The position numbers and the translations under genes were made by a program. A DNA stretch of 64,000 nt from Cordylochernes scorpioides (lineage: Eukaryota > Arthropoda > Arachnida > Pseudoscorpiones > Chernetidae): contig CP092865.1 in NCBI GenBank assembly GCA_030710605.1, forward strand, positions 29,730,190 through 29,794,189, given 5' to 3'. This document shows, piece after piece, positions 1 through 10,490 of this stretch. Numbering within the stretch: position 1 is the first letter of the stretch; each line of letters begins with the position of its first letter. The notes under the pieces were generated by a model, which was not told where the DNA came from, ran no database searches, and saw only the letters and a program-made list of their open reading frames with translations.

Positions 1-977
1 GAAGCACATTTATCTGTGCGCCAGTGTCCAAATGTACCGTGGTCTTCTTGCCATTAATTATTATTACCGCGGACCACTTGTCCGACCGAACAGTCTTTAC
101 AGCAACCTCATTAAGATTCATCTCGTCACAGGATTCTTCAGCTTCACTTTCCGCTAAGAGATTTCTTATACGTTTTGTTCGGCAAACTACTGAGAAATGA
201 TTGGTTTTTCCGCATGCATTACATTTCTTCCCATATGCTGGACACTTTCCATACTTGTGTCGTTGTCCACACCACTTACATGGTTCTATTATTCTTTCTC
301 TTCTCGGGTTTATACCGCTTGGTCCTGCTTCTGCATTTTCCATTCGAATTGTATCTTTCACCCAATTACGTTTTTCAATTTTTTCAATCATTTTTTGCTC
401 ATTCAACGATGCTACTTGTGAACATGTTGACTCGGAGATCACAGCTATCGAAATTGCCCTTGGTAGTGTCAACTGTGGATCTTCTAACAATTTTCTTTTC
501 ACTTCTCGGTCAAGTATTCCAATTATAAGGCGATCCCTTATGAGAGATTCTGTTAAATTCTCGAATTCACATTCTTGTGCCAGATGCTTTAATTCTGTGA
601 CGAATTCCATGATTCCCTGCTTTTCCTTTTGTACACAGGTAAAAAATGCATTTCTCCTTTGAATCGTATTTTTGAAGGGCTTAAAATGGTTCGTAAGCAT
701 ATCAAGCATTTCCTTTACATTTGGGTAGGTATCATTTTCACTTATGTGAAATGTTTTGTATATCATCACTGTTTTCTCACCAGCAATATGCTTCAAAATT
801 GCTCGCTGACGCACCAGCGGCATGCTTTCTAAATTTACCGCTATTGCAAAAATTTCAAACGACTCTCTCCAGGTTTCCCATTTTTTCTCGTTGCTGTACG
901 GGACAATTCCGCCGGCGGCTTGATTCCTTCCATTCTACTCAATGTTGAATTAATCTGTTTTAATTCGATACTTTTGT
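1..977 (-). pseudogene. Ty3/Gypsy gag-protease, partial and frameshifted
   Basis: The minus strand encodes a retrotransposon Gag (capsid-like part with motifs such as QECEFENLTESLIRDRLI near 510-600), then a knuckle-like CX2CX3HX4C and a canonical CX2CX4HX4C zinc knuckle near 180-280. The protease active site LDTGAQINVL lies at about 1-35. Gag packages the element RNA in the particle; the protease cleaves the polyprotein. The reading frame is shifted by one base near 910-915, and the first ATG after the LTR (about 988) opens a frame that stops after nine codons. This copy therefore cannot make a normal Gag. The C-terminal part is cut by the window edge. Confidence 0.8.
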
Positions 978-988
978 CGGCTGCGCCA
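978..988 (-). promoter_or_regulatory. Primer-binding site, tRNA-Ser type
   Basis: On the minus strand TGGCGCAGCCG directly follows the LTR. It resembles the TGGCGCAGTCGG primer site of insect Gypsy elements such as 17.6 and 297, which is complementary to the 3' end of tRNA-Ser. One base differs within the 11 shown. The match is from memory of the family. Confidence 0.65.
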
Positions 989-1206
989 TGTTGTAATGTG
1001 TATGAGTTGTCTGAACAAACTCGCTACGACTTACAAGCTGAACTGAATGTTTATTCAATCTAGCAATCTTCTTATATACAAGATAGAGATAAAAAGGAAA
1101 TAATTTACATAAGTTTAAAACAATTGACAAATGGAATAATTTTGCATAGCCAACAATAGGTAACAATTATATAACACTTAACAAAGGTTATTTACATATC
1201 ACAACA
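989..1206 (-). repeat. 5' LTR of the edge Ty3/Gypsy element
   Basis: On the minus strand this 218-bp block begins TGTTGT and ends ACAACA, a perfect 6-bp inverted terminus with the canonical TG...CA ends. Inside it are a TATA-like GTATATAAG and, further on, an AATAAA polyadenylation signal, the usual U3-R order. The primer-binding site abuts it. Only one LTR is in view, so the boundary rests on the termini and the primer site, not on a repeat pair. Confidence 0.75.
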
Positions 1207-2110
1207 ATCAGCAAATAAAATTGCAAACAATACTACTATATCACAGATAAGACAACATATAAAAGGAATGAATTCATTTAAATGACCTCATTAAAACTAC
1301 ATTTATAGTTTTATATATAAAATATAACCTCGATAATTCGACCATGTTTTGTTGTCCTTACCTACAGCCTATTATATAACAAATTTAATTTGACACTATT
1401 GATAATTCGACCATGTTTTGTTGTCCTGACCTACAGCCTATCATATAAAAAACTTTAATTAGACACTCTCGATAATTCGACCATGTTTTGTTGTCCTGAC
1501 CTACAGCCTATCATATAAAAAAACTGTAATTCGACACTCTCGATAATTCGACCATGTTTTGTTGTCCTGACCTACAGCCTATCATATAAAAAACTGTAAT
1601 TCAAGAGTTTAAAAATATTTATTTTGAGTGAAAAAAAAAGACACAAATCAGCAAATAAAATTGCAAACAATACTACTATATCACAGATAAGACTACATAT
1701 AAAAGGAATGAATTCATTTAAATAACCTCATTAAAACTACATTTATAGTTTTATATATACAATATAACCTCGATAATTCGACCATGTTTTGATGTCCTTA
1801 CCTACAAACTGTAATTCAAGAGTTTAAAAATATATATTTTGAGTGGAAAAAAAAGACACAAATCAGCAAATAAAATTGCAAACAATACTACTATATCACA
1901 GATAAGACAACATATAAAAGGAATGAATTCATTTAAATGACCTCATTAAAATTACATTTATAGTTTTATATATACAATATAACCTCGATAATTCGACCAT
2001 GTTTTGTTGTCCTGACCTACAGCCTATCATATAACAAACTGTAATTCAACACTATCGATAATTCGACCATTTTTAATTTCAACAATTGTTTGTTGCTCAA
2101 ATATAACCTC
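1207..2110. repeat. AT-rich tandem repeat, ~70-bp unit within a ~215-bp unit
   Basis: A ~70-bp unit containing GATAATTCGACCATGTTTTG recurs at about 1331, 1401, 1471 and 1540, with further copies near 1770, 1985 and 2056. A longer unit beginning ATCAGCAAATAAAATTGC starts at 1207, 1647 and 1862, so the array is a nested repeat whose longer period is about 215 bp. The Ty3/Gypsy LTR at 989-1206 ends exactly where a long unit would begin, so the element inserted at this array. No coding capacity. Confidence 0.75.
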
Positions 2111-3480
2111 ACTGCTAAAAAGGTATTACAGAGAAAACTTCTGACATTGTAAATGTACAAAATGTATGTATAGAGCAGGGGAATAATAAATAAAGACCAA
2201 AATCAAATTAATTGATAATAAATAGATTATTGCCAAAAAAAAATACAAAAAATATTTTTTCTCCTTTCTTATCTTCACTCAATCATATTAGAGTGTCAAG
2301 CTTGTAAAGCTTGAAATTAACAACCATCATGATTGGGTGAAGTAGAATGCGTCTGCCTTTGTCATCAAGACTGGGAGCACTACTCAGTGGCAGGCCACTG
2401 ACATAGCTCCAAAAGAATGTATCCCTGGATTAGGAGCCCTTACAAGGTACTATCAGCCGGGCCAGCTGAGCCCAGGTTTTTTTAGTGAGCTTGTTACTGC
2501 CCCCCCTCCTCCTTTTTCATCCTGGCTTGGGACCGGCAAAGGCGGAGTTTTTTTTTTCCAGGTGAGAAACTTTAGGCATTGGTGAAAAGTGTAAATATAT
2601 ATTTTGGAAATGAAAAAAAAAAGGATAAAATAAATCAGAATATAAATTTACAAACTATATTTCAGAGGAGACGATTTATAATAGGAATTCATTTAAATGA
2701 ACTCATTAAAAACTACATTTTATATATACTTGGGTTCAACTTTACATGTATGCTATCCAAAGTTTGCACACTTGAAAAAGTCACATAAAGTCGTCTGTGC
2801 GTAAACTCAGGCTCTTGTAGCAAAGGTTTGGCCTTGAGCCCTCTTTATAGTCATAGCAAAAGCCAACCTTAGTGAAACATAAAGCCTCTCTAGAATGAAG
2901 CGAAAGTTGGTATCCGAAGGGGACAAAGATATTTCAGACATTATACAGTGTGTTCAACTTTGGGTACTGTCAGTATATGTGCTTCAAGGACATGAGAGCA
3001 CATGCGCTAGAACACCATACCTGTTCCATCGCAAAGATCCTATAGGCATTGGTGAAAGTGTAAATAAATATTTTGGAAATGAAAAATAATTGCAGATATG
3101 ACAACATATTAAAGGAATAAATTCATTTAAAAGACCTCATTAAAAACAACAATTCTATTTTTTTATATATACAATATAATCTAATTAATTCAACACACGA
3201 TAATTCGACCATTTTTGATGTCTCGACCTACGGCCTATCATATGACAAACTAATTCGACACTTTCGATAATTCAACTATTTTGGAAATTCAAATTTCAAC
3301 AGTTGATATTTGTCTAAAACCCCTATTATTAACAACATATTAGACTGCAGAGCGCAAAAATGTAGAAAACTGTATGTATATAATTGTATGCAAATAATTG
3401 TATGTATAGATCAATGAGTAAAATAATTTTTTTTTTGCTTATCCCTAGTACACGTGGTACAGGCCTTGATAATCATGGTG
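2111..3480. other. Non-coding AT-rich DNA with diverged copies of the same repeat
   Basis: Diverged copies of the 1.2-2.1 kb repeat occur near 2580-2730 and 3040-3260 (shared blocks such as GGAATTCATTTAAATGA and ATAATTCGACCA). The blocks at 2280-2560 and 2780-3050 between them are less AT-rich and I do not recognise them. Short ORFs here have no family resemblance. Confidence 0.55.
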
Positions 3481-3660
3481 GGTGGAGTAGGCGACTGCTT
3501 TTACTGTAAGTACACCACATGTCTAAACATGTGAAAAGCAGTTCGACTTTGCATGTACAAATGTGCCAGAGCCCCGTTTGATTACTTGCGCTTGCTGGTG
3601 GGGTTGCACTTTTGCAAGAATCAGAAGCCATTGGAGCATTTTTTTTTTTTCAGAAAAAAG

Positions 3661-3735
3661 TTCCCAATGCGGGAATCGAACCCGGGTCGTAGCGGTCGAA
3701 AACCAACGGCTTAGACCATCCTTCCACCTACCCCC
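3661..3735 (-). repeat. tRNA-Glu-like sequence, probably a tRNA-derived SINE head
   Basis: On the minus strand the 3' half looks like tRNA-Glu: GGTTTTC around a TTC anticodon, then CCCGGGTTCGATTCCCGC (T arm, box B) and a 3' end TTGGGAA. The D-arm region GGATGGTCTAAGCC fits box A loosely. The 5' acceptor strand that should pair with TTGGGA is missing and the T stem has a mismatch, so it is unlikely to be a working tRNA. A tRNA pseudogene or a SINE head are the likely readings. Confidence 0.5.
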
Positions 3736-3779
3736 AGTAAAATAAGTAAATAAAAAGAAGACCAAAAATAAGTGATAAT

Positions 3780-4165
3780 AGTTTATTGAATAACAAATAA
3801 AATAAAAAATCTTTCAGGTGAAAAATTATAGGCATTGGCAAAAAAGTAAACAAGAGAAATAGCATTTGGGGTTTTGAGTCTGCGGCGAGTCATGTTAGCA
3901 CGCCTAGCGGTTAGGGGAGTGAGTCTTCCACGGCCTTTTCGAGGCATGACAGAAGACGCTGAAAAAAAAGGTAAAATAAGAACCAAGCAGAGGAAAACTA
4001 TAAAACTGAAAGCCAGGACAGGCATAAAAAGAAAATTCCAAGCATGTGAGGAAACAATTGATGAAAAAAAAAAGGATTCCAAAAAAATACTGCAAAAAAG
4101 AAACCAGACACAAAAAGCAACAATTGAGTACACAAATACAGCATCAGCCTATTTATGAGAAGAAA
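3780..4165. other. Non-coding A-rich DNA
   Basis: A-rich sequence with scattered AAAAAG runs. An open frame at 3874-4158 is lysine-rich and arises from the base composition; it resembles no family I know. Confidence 0.5.
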
Positions 4166-4500
4166 AAAAAGACAGACACAAAAATGGAGCTAAATTCAAA
4201 TGAAAAACTATAACAGATCAAGTAATCAAATCAGGCATTATGAAAGAAACTGCAAAAAAGAAAATCAGACACAAAAATGGAGCTAAATTCAAATGAAAAC
4301 TATAACAGAGCAAGTAATCAAATCAGGCATTATGAAAGATACTGCAAAAAAGAAAATCAGACACAAAAATGGAGCTAAATTCAAATGAAAACTATAACAG
4401 ATCAAGTAATCAAATCAGGCATTATGAAAGACACTGCAAAAAAAGTAAATAAGACACAAAAATGGAGCTAAATTCAAATGAAAAACTATAACAAATTAAT
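4166..4500. repeat. ~92-bp tandem repeat, about 3.5 copies
   Basis: The block GACACAAAAATGGAGC recurs at about 4175, 4268, 4360 and 4452 followed each time by TAAATTCAAATGAAAA and, in full copies, ATCAGGCATTATGAAAGA. The period is close to 92 bp. Diverged single copies follow at about 4628-4680 and 4800-4855. No coding capacity. Confidence 0.8.
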
Positions 4501-4507
4501 AAAAGAA

Positions 4508-4581
4508 AATAAAACCTAATCCAAATAATTTAATTAAAAAAAACGTCACACACTATTAAATTATTTGGATTAGGTCTTATT
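4508..4581. repeat. Inverted repeat (hairpin), 27-bp arms
   Basis: 4508-4534 and 4555-4581 are reverse complements with one mismatch (core CCTAATCCAAATAATTTAAT), separated by 20 nt. It sits between units of the 92-bp repeat and could be a tiny terminal-inverted-repeat remnant. Confidence 0.8.
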
Positions 4582-4972
4582 AATGAGAAAAAAAAAAAGA
4601 TGCCAAAGAGAGATGAAAAGATGCCAAAAAAGATAACCAGATACAAAAATTGTGCTAAATTCAAATGAAAAACTATAACAAACACTTATAAAAGATAATT
4701 ATTTTAGAATAAAAGTAATAATTCAATCTACAATTCGAAAAATAATATAACCTCAGCCTATTTATGAGAAAAAAACGTTGCCAAAGACATTAGGAAAGAT
4801 ACTGCAAATAGAAAACATACACAAAAATTGAGCTCTATTTAAATGAAAAACTATAACAAAGTACTTAAAAATTATAATCATAATCAAATGTATATATATA
4901 TATCAAATATATATTATAAATTAGTAAAAGGTAATAAGACAAAAGAACGCAAATCAAAACAAAGGAATTGAT

Positions 4973-5398
4973 GATGGTAAATGCAAAAAAAATCTACGAT
5001 TGTAAAATAGATTAAATTAAAAAATAAAAATAACTTAACATTAGGAAAATAAAAACAGGCCTATCATATGAAGAAAAAAATAACGAAAATTTTGGTATAT
5101 AGATCGTTATGTGTAGTTCAGAATCTTCGGAGGAGATAGCTCAGGACTACAATGGAAAACTCTGTTACGGTATTATCTATATAGATGATAAATGCAAAAA
5201 ATCTACGATTGTAAAATAGATTAAATTAAAAAATAAAAATAACTGTTAACATTAGGAAAATAAAAACAGGCCTATCATACGAAGAAAAAAATAACGAAAA
5301 TTTTGGTATATAGATCGTTATGTGTAGTTCAGAATCTTCGGAGGAGATAGCTCAGGACTTTACAATGGAAAACTCTGTTACGGTATTATCTATATAGA
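4973..5398. repeat. Tandem duplication, two ~213-bp units
   Basis: 4973-5183 and 5184-5398 are nearly identical head-to-tail copies, sharing for example CGGAGGAGATAGCTCAGGAC and TCTGTTACGGTATTATC. Differences are a few single-base changes and short length changes in A runs, so the duplication is recent. Function unknown. Confidence 0.85.
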
Positions 5399-5792
5399 TA
5401 TATTAATATTTTAATTTTCGAAAAGATTTATCTTGAAATTTTATGTAAAATGCTTCAGCAGCGCTGTTATATATGTTTATACATTTATAAATCGTTATCA
5501 AATAGTTTGTTTCTTTTTAAAATATTAACTCTTAATTTATTTATGGTGTTATATTACGTATTTAATAGTTTGAATATATCGATTCCTTTCAAATTGTGTT
5601 TTAATTCGTTTTATTGTTATTTTTTTATGTTAAACGCTATCATTTTGAAGCCTATTTGATGAAATTTAAATTGCCCTTTTAATGTAATAATTCGATTTAC
5701 ATTAAAATATTATTAGATTCGAGGGAAATATTTATATATATAATAATATTTCCTTTCCATTTTAACGCCATAATAACAACAATGAATATATT
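5399..5792. other. AT-rich DNA, nothing recognised
   Basis: Very AT-rich, with only a 69-codon open frame at 5450-5659 of low-complexity hydrophobic composition. I see no gene, RNA or repeat here. Confidence 0.5.
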
Positions 5793-5946
5793 TTTAAAGC
5801 CTTTTTGAAAACTCTTATTTCAAGTTAGAAGTATATTTGAACTTTGCGCGTCTGTAAGAATAATTTATGCATTTTATAAAGTCGAGGAGAAGCCCTGCCT
5901 CAAGATATACCTTTGAAATTGCGGCGCGAAGACTTTCAAAAAGAAT
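5793..5946 (+). repeat. Flanking direct repeat A, copy 1
   Basis: This 154-bp block (TTTAAAGCCTTTTTGA to GACTTT) is repeated in the same orientation at 16901-17055 with visible scattered differences. The two copies lie just outside the two ~0.75-kb LTR-like repeats. The simplest reading is a pre-existing tandem pair split when the element inserted into the (TA)n tract between them. Confidence 0.75.
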
Positions 5947-5958
5947 AATATATATATA

Positions 5959-6738
5959 TGTGATAAGGTCCTGTCGACTTATCTGTGATGAGAGATCCTG
6001 TCGACTCTCGTTATAGCTGTGTTAACCGAGGGTCAAACCTGTAGTAACCGAGAGGGACAGTCAGGGCGTGGAGAGTTTTCCAGTACCTCTCTGCACTTTG
6101 GTAGACCTTTAACAGTTTTCACAGAGTACAGGCTGTCGTGGTCGAGACAGAGTGGAAAGCTTGGGAATGTCCACACACAAAAAAACGAAGAGACACAGTT
6201 GTAGTAGGAAAGTTCCGTGAACAGATAGGAATCGAGCTTAGATCAAGATGGAGTTAGAAGGGTTCTTACTGTTTCACATGGCAATGAGGTGGTCCTGGCT
6301 ACAACCGACAAGGGCTTACGCCGATGGTGAAAGTGACTGTAAGTTTGGCTAAAACCGAAGTTTTATATACCTTTTGCCGAGGAGGGAGACATGCGAGAAT
6401 TCAAACTTTGAACGGGTCCAAAGGGCGTGGGGGCGTCTGCGCTATTCTGCACCCTTTGACCTTGATGGCAACGACTTGACAAATTCCTTTTTAGGGTTGT
6501 TGGATTTTTCTCTCGATTTTAGACGTTTTTGAACTTTTCAATCTTGCTTTAACTCAGCTCTTAATCTATTAAATAGTTTTATTTATTCATCCTCAGTTTG
6601 TACAAAGTACATTACATATGGTGATGCAATGACACATGTCAATCATGCGTATAATTATTTATAGATGTGTTTCTATATACAACATGACAATCTTGTTAAA
6701 AGTAGTATACAATATAGGGTTCTTGGTTTAAATTACCA
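5959..6738 (-). repeat. LTR-like direct repeat, left copy
   Basis: Matches 16142-16888 along its length, with scattered substitutions and an extra ~28 bp near 6390-6420 absent from the right copy. On the minus strand it contains GTATATAAAAC and AATAAATAAAAC motifs. Divergence is clearly higher than for the LTRs of the nested element, so this is the older insertion. Confidence 0.75.
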
Positions 6739-8545
6739 TAGATGGGCCCCGGGAGTGAAAGGGTTTATCCGGGTTTAAACGGGTAAAGCCTCAATAACAG
6801 AGGTAAGTAATAAAAATTTCTTTTAATTAATTTAAACTGTGAGGGTTGAAAAGGGCTATAACAAGATGTTTTGTTTGGATATATCTGAAAATTCTAAAAA
6901 AATAAAACTTATGTCTAATTTAAAAGTTATGATATTCATTTAAAAGAAAAATTTAGATAAAACCTTTGTTTGATAAAAAAAATGATGATAAAAAATAAAA
7001 TGATGTTCTAAGAGATTGTTGGCGGGCGTTGGAAAGGGTTAGGGGTTAAATAATATGGAATTGTAAGTATGACACAGGCAACCAAATACTTAGATCCAGC
7101 TGCAAAGCGAGGATATAGACTTGAGCGTCTTCCTAGGCAATGTTTCACCTGTGATCCTGTATAAGGTTACAGTGCTTTGTCACAATTGTAGAGTTATTGG
7201 GTTTAAAAGTTGTTGAAGAAAAAGTTGTTCATTAATATGATTGTGAAAGGGGTGAAATAGAGCCATGTGTTAAGTAGAATTGTGGTAGCGACAGTAGGTG
7301 ATCTGACTTGAATTAAAATCAAAGTTTGATTGTGGTCCGCTAGAGCTAAAAAATTGAGAGTTGTGAACGGTTTGTGCATGCTTTGGTGATTGTGCTCTAC
7401 GGATGATTGACATAAACCTTTGAAACGTGTTCAAGCCAGAAGTTGGGATTTTTAAATCTGGGGAACTGTGTTCAAAGTGTTTGTTGAAATTACGTATTCA
7501 AAAAAAAAAATGTTAAGCAGTACTGTCGTTTTTCTACGTTGATGTGAGCAATGACTGTGTGTGTGTGTGTGTGAGAAGATAGTAGTGAAAAGTACACTGA
7601 AGTGGTAAGAGAAATATATTGTTGTAAACGATTGCTGTGTGCCCGATAGTTGATGATAAACAGGTTCATTTTATATAAAGGTATAAAAACAAATATAAAA
7701 TGAATAAAAATTTAGAAATATCATTGTGGTAGAATAAAGTTTAAGTGAACAAAATCAAACATACAATATATAAAAGTAATAATAATGAATAATTAAAGTG
7801 ATTTTTGACAACAAATAAATGTTTTGTAATACTAAAATAATATTATGAAAAATAAAAGTAAAATTAATTTTTTTTTCAATAATGTTGGATTAAAAATTTG
7901 TGATTATATAATTGAAAAGCAAAAAATAACAAATACAATATTTCATACAAAATTGAATATAATTCAATATTGTGATAATGATTAGATGAAGGATTGATAG
8001 TGGAATTGGACAAAAATATTTATTCTAAAAAGAAGTTACAAATGTGGTGTGTAGGTTTTATAAATCGAAAATTGAGAAGCGCAATTTATTATTTGGATTG
8101 GTTACCAAAATGTTGTGTATTGTGATCTTAATTTAATATGTAAAATGTTTGATATGTAGAAAAATTTAGAGATTTACACAGGATTAAAATATCAAAATGT
8201 TCAATTTGAGGTAGGTCTTGTTCAAATTCAAATATTTAAATGTTTAAAAGTTAGGTTAACATATCGACTGCTAATGTAGTAAAAAGTGTGGAAAAAAAGG
8301 GAATGCGGGACACGGGGAATGTAGGACTGGGTCTAGTTAGGGGGAAGATTGGCGATGGATTTATTGATGCGGGAATCGTGTCTCGAGATATTTAGTCTAT
8401 CGTCAATGGGGCCTATGGTATGCCAACTAGCGATGTCCATTTTTATGACTCTCTGTCTGGGAATTTGTGAAATTCTCGAAGAAATATAAATGGCTGATAT
8501 GAAAAACCTGTTACACATAACGGTCATTCCGATAGCGGATATTTA
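6739..8545. other. Decayed internal region, nothing coding recognised
   Basis: AT-rich, with a (GT)n run near 7554-7573. TGGGCCCCGGGAG at about 6743 looks primer-site-like on the plus strand but conflicts with the minus-strand genes. The minus-strand frame at 8333-8527 has a tail faintly like the sequence downstream of the integrase fragment. Confidence 0.45.
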
Positions 8546-8848
8546 GATGACAGCTTTGTTAGCGGGGAGAGAGGTGATGGATTTAGTGACGCGGTTAACT
8601 AGTTGAATCCAGGAAGATTACGGAATTTCTAGATAAGCTAGTCTGAGTTTGCCTGTAATTGTGGCATTTAAGCGTTCTATTAAACCGTTTGCTTGTGGGT
8701 TATTGCTTGTGGTAAGTAGGGGTTGTATACCATGTGTTATTAGAAATTTACGGAATTTTTCTGAGGTAAAATCGGGCGCTCTTTCAGATAACAGACGTTT
8801 TGGAAATCCTTGTTGTAGTACAGTTTTGAGGGTTTGAATGTACGTTAG
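8546..8848 (-). pseudogene. Retrotransposon integrase core, fragment
   Basis: Minus-strand translation gives a recognisable Ty3/Gypsy integrase core: IQTLKTVLQQGFPKRLLSE, then FTSEKFRKFLITHGIQ, then SNNPQANGLIERLN with the third catalytic acidic residue (E). The second catalytic Asp, normally in a SDRxP motif, is Glu here (SERAPDF). An in-frame TAA follows KLRLAYLEIP and another follows some 30 codons later. Upstream of 8848 the frame is broken by stops. Integrase joins element cDNA to the chromosome; this copy cannot. It belongs with the old element at 5959-16888. Confidence 0.7.
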
Positions 8849-9784
8849 GGTATTGGTTTACTGGGTAAACTCCCTTTGAGAGTGGTGAAAGATTGTTGGC
8901 AGTTTTATGGTCTATTTGAGAGATGTAGTTTTCTCGGTGTTCGTAAGTGTTGTGTTTCGACGTTGTTGCGGACTTAGTAAAAAATGTTATTCAATAATGT
9001 CAGGTTTAGATGTGAGTAAAAGTGCGACTTTCGACGTGGACACGCTTTGGGGTGAGTTGTGTCACAGGCATGAAGGCGTCTTTGTGGCCTGTTAAGTGAG
9101 AAAAATTGTTGTGATGCGCTGTGTGACACGAGTGAGTGAATTGAATGGAGAGGTGTCACGTGAAGGCTTTGTTTTTGGTACAGCATCTAACCTGTTTCAC
9201 CATGAATAACAACTTTCCTAGTCATGGATGGTGGTTGTACAAAACACATCGAGATATTTTGGCTGTTAGTGGATGTGGCACGTTTAGTGGCGACGATATG
9301 GAGCTTGTGTTGCTCGAGATTGATTTGTTGCTAAGTCGCGCGCTAATAGATGGTGGCCAATTGGAGAAAGTGAAGGGGGAGTGTGTTGGAGTTTGTTGAG
9401 AGAGATGTGTGGATGATTAAAAATTATGCATGTAAAAAGAAAGGACGAGGGAGTGAAACTGCGTTGGATTTTTAACTTGTTTTAGGGAAGGACAGTTACT
9501 TTTCTAGGTTTGATTTTGAAGATATTGTATCTTTCGATTTTGGCAATTGAAAAAAATGCGTTTCACTTATGTTTATCAAAATTTGAATATATTTTTTAAA
9601 TCGTTGATTATGGTATTGCGAAAATAATCCTTGTAAAAGGGCAATGGCGTGATAGTGACTTATAATTTGAATGGGGCGTTTACATAAAATAGTGAACATA
9701 ACAATGATTTTTGCGAGGTTTTGAGTATTTGATTAAGAAATTGGTGTTTTGGAATAATAATAAGATATTAAGAAAAACACACAA
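8849..9784. other. Decayed internal region between integrase fragment and nested element
   Basis: Upstream (minus sense) of the integrase fragment, where RT and RNase H would be expected, only short frames remain and none is recognisable. Heavy decay or an internal deletion would explain this. Confidence 0.4.
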
Positions 9785-9789
9785 ATACG

Positions 9790-9983
9790 TGTGACGTAAT
9801 TGTAAATATTCAGAGAATTTAGAAGAGTAATTATCATCATGTTTTATTTGTGGTTTTGCATATAGACAGCTCGAGTTAGGATATATATAGAGATAATTGG
9901 AAGTTGTTAGTTAGTTAGAAAGTTCCGTTCTTAAATAAAGAATTGTTCATCATCGTATCCCGATTCCTTAGAGAAACAAAGCA
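9790..9983 (+). repeat. 5' LTR of the nested Ty3/Gypsy element
   Basis: Starts TGTGACG and ends AAAGCA (TG...CA). Contains GGATATATATAG as a TATA-like box and TTAAATAAAG near the 3' end as a polyadenylation signal. Confidence 0.93.
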
Positions 9984-9995
9984 TGGTGGCAGCGG
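9984..9995 (+). promoter_or_regulatory. Primer-binding site candidate
   Basis: TGGTGGCAGCGG directly follows the 5' LTR with no spacer and starts with the TGG expected opposite a tRNA CCA end. I did not identify the tRNA. Confidence 0.65.
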
Positions 9996-10346
9996 TAAAA
10001 GCGTAAAAACAATTGTTAAAATTATAAAGTTGAAATATAAGTAAATTATTTTTTTTAAGAAAATAAAAATGGCTAATTATATGCAAATAGCTGCTCCAGA
10101 AGGATTTAATTTTGGTAAACCTAATGAATGGCCGATATGGTTCAAAAGATTTCAAAGATATAGAATCGCTTCAGGACTTTCAGAGAAAAGTGAGAATGAG
10201 CAAGTAAATGCTCTGATTTACATTATGGGCAATAAGGCAGAAAAAAATTTGGTCTTATTTAACTTAAGTGAAGCGCAAATCAATGACTATAAACTTGTAG
10301 TGTCCAAATTTCAGGACTATTTTATAGGAAAAAGAAACGTTATATA

Positions 10347-10393
10347 CACTGCGTGACATTGAAAATGGAACACCAAGAAATAGTGGCCAGAAA
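10347..10393 (+). repeat. Left terminal inverted repeat of the Tc1-like element
   Basis: 47 bp, exact reverse complement of 11716-11762. Confidence 0.97.
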
Positions 10394-10490
10394 GTGATGA
10401 AACTCGGCAGACAGAGAGAGACAGGGACGAACAATAAGTGATCTTTATTTCAAAATGATAGTCATAATACAGAGCGAGAACGGCGTCGGC

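Larger units (their letters stand above)
1..1206 (-). mobile_element. Ty3/Gypsy LTR retrotransposon, 5' part, truncated by window edge
   Basis: Read on the minus strand, an LTR (1206 to 989) is followed with no gap by a tRNA-type primer site, then gag with two zinc knuckles and the start of an aspartic protease that runs off base 1. The order LTR, primer site, gag, protease is diagnostic of an LTR retrotransposon. The gag sequence is of the type found in K02A2.6-like Ty3/Gypsy elements. The remaining pol and the 3' LTR must lie outside the window. Confidence 0.85.

Noticed and set aside
175..948. Plus-strand open frames at the start of the window
   Set aside because: Shadows of the minus-strand gag; the minus strand carries zinc knuckles and the protease site.
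3874..4158. 94-codon lysine-rich frame
   Set aside because: Composition of A-rich repeat DNA; no domain and no relative recognised.
6743..6755. TGGGCCCCGGGAG as a plus-strand primer-binding site
   Set aside because: All surviving genes of that element are on the minus strand, and the sequence does not resemble a tRNA 3' end.
8333..8527. Minus-strand frame as a gene
   Set aside because: Only a faint likeness to the sequence downstream of the integrase fragment; too short and AT-biased.
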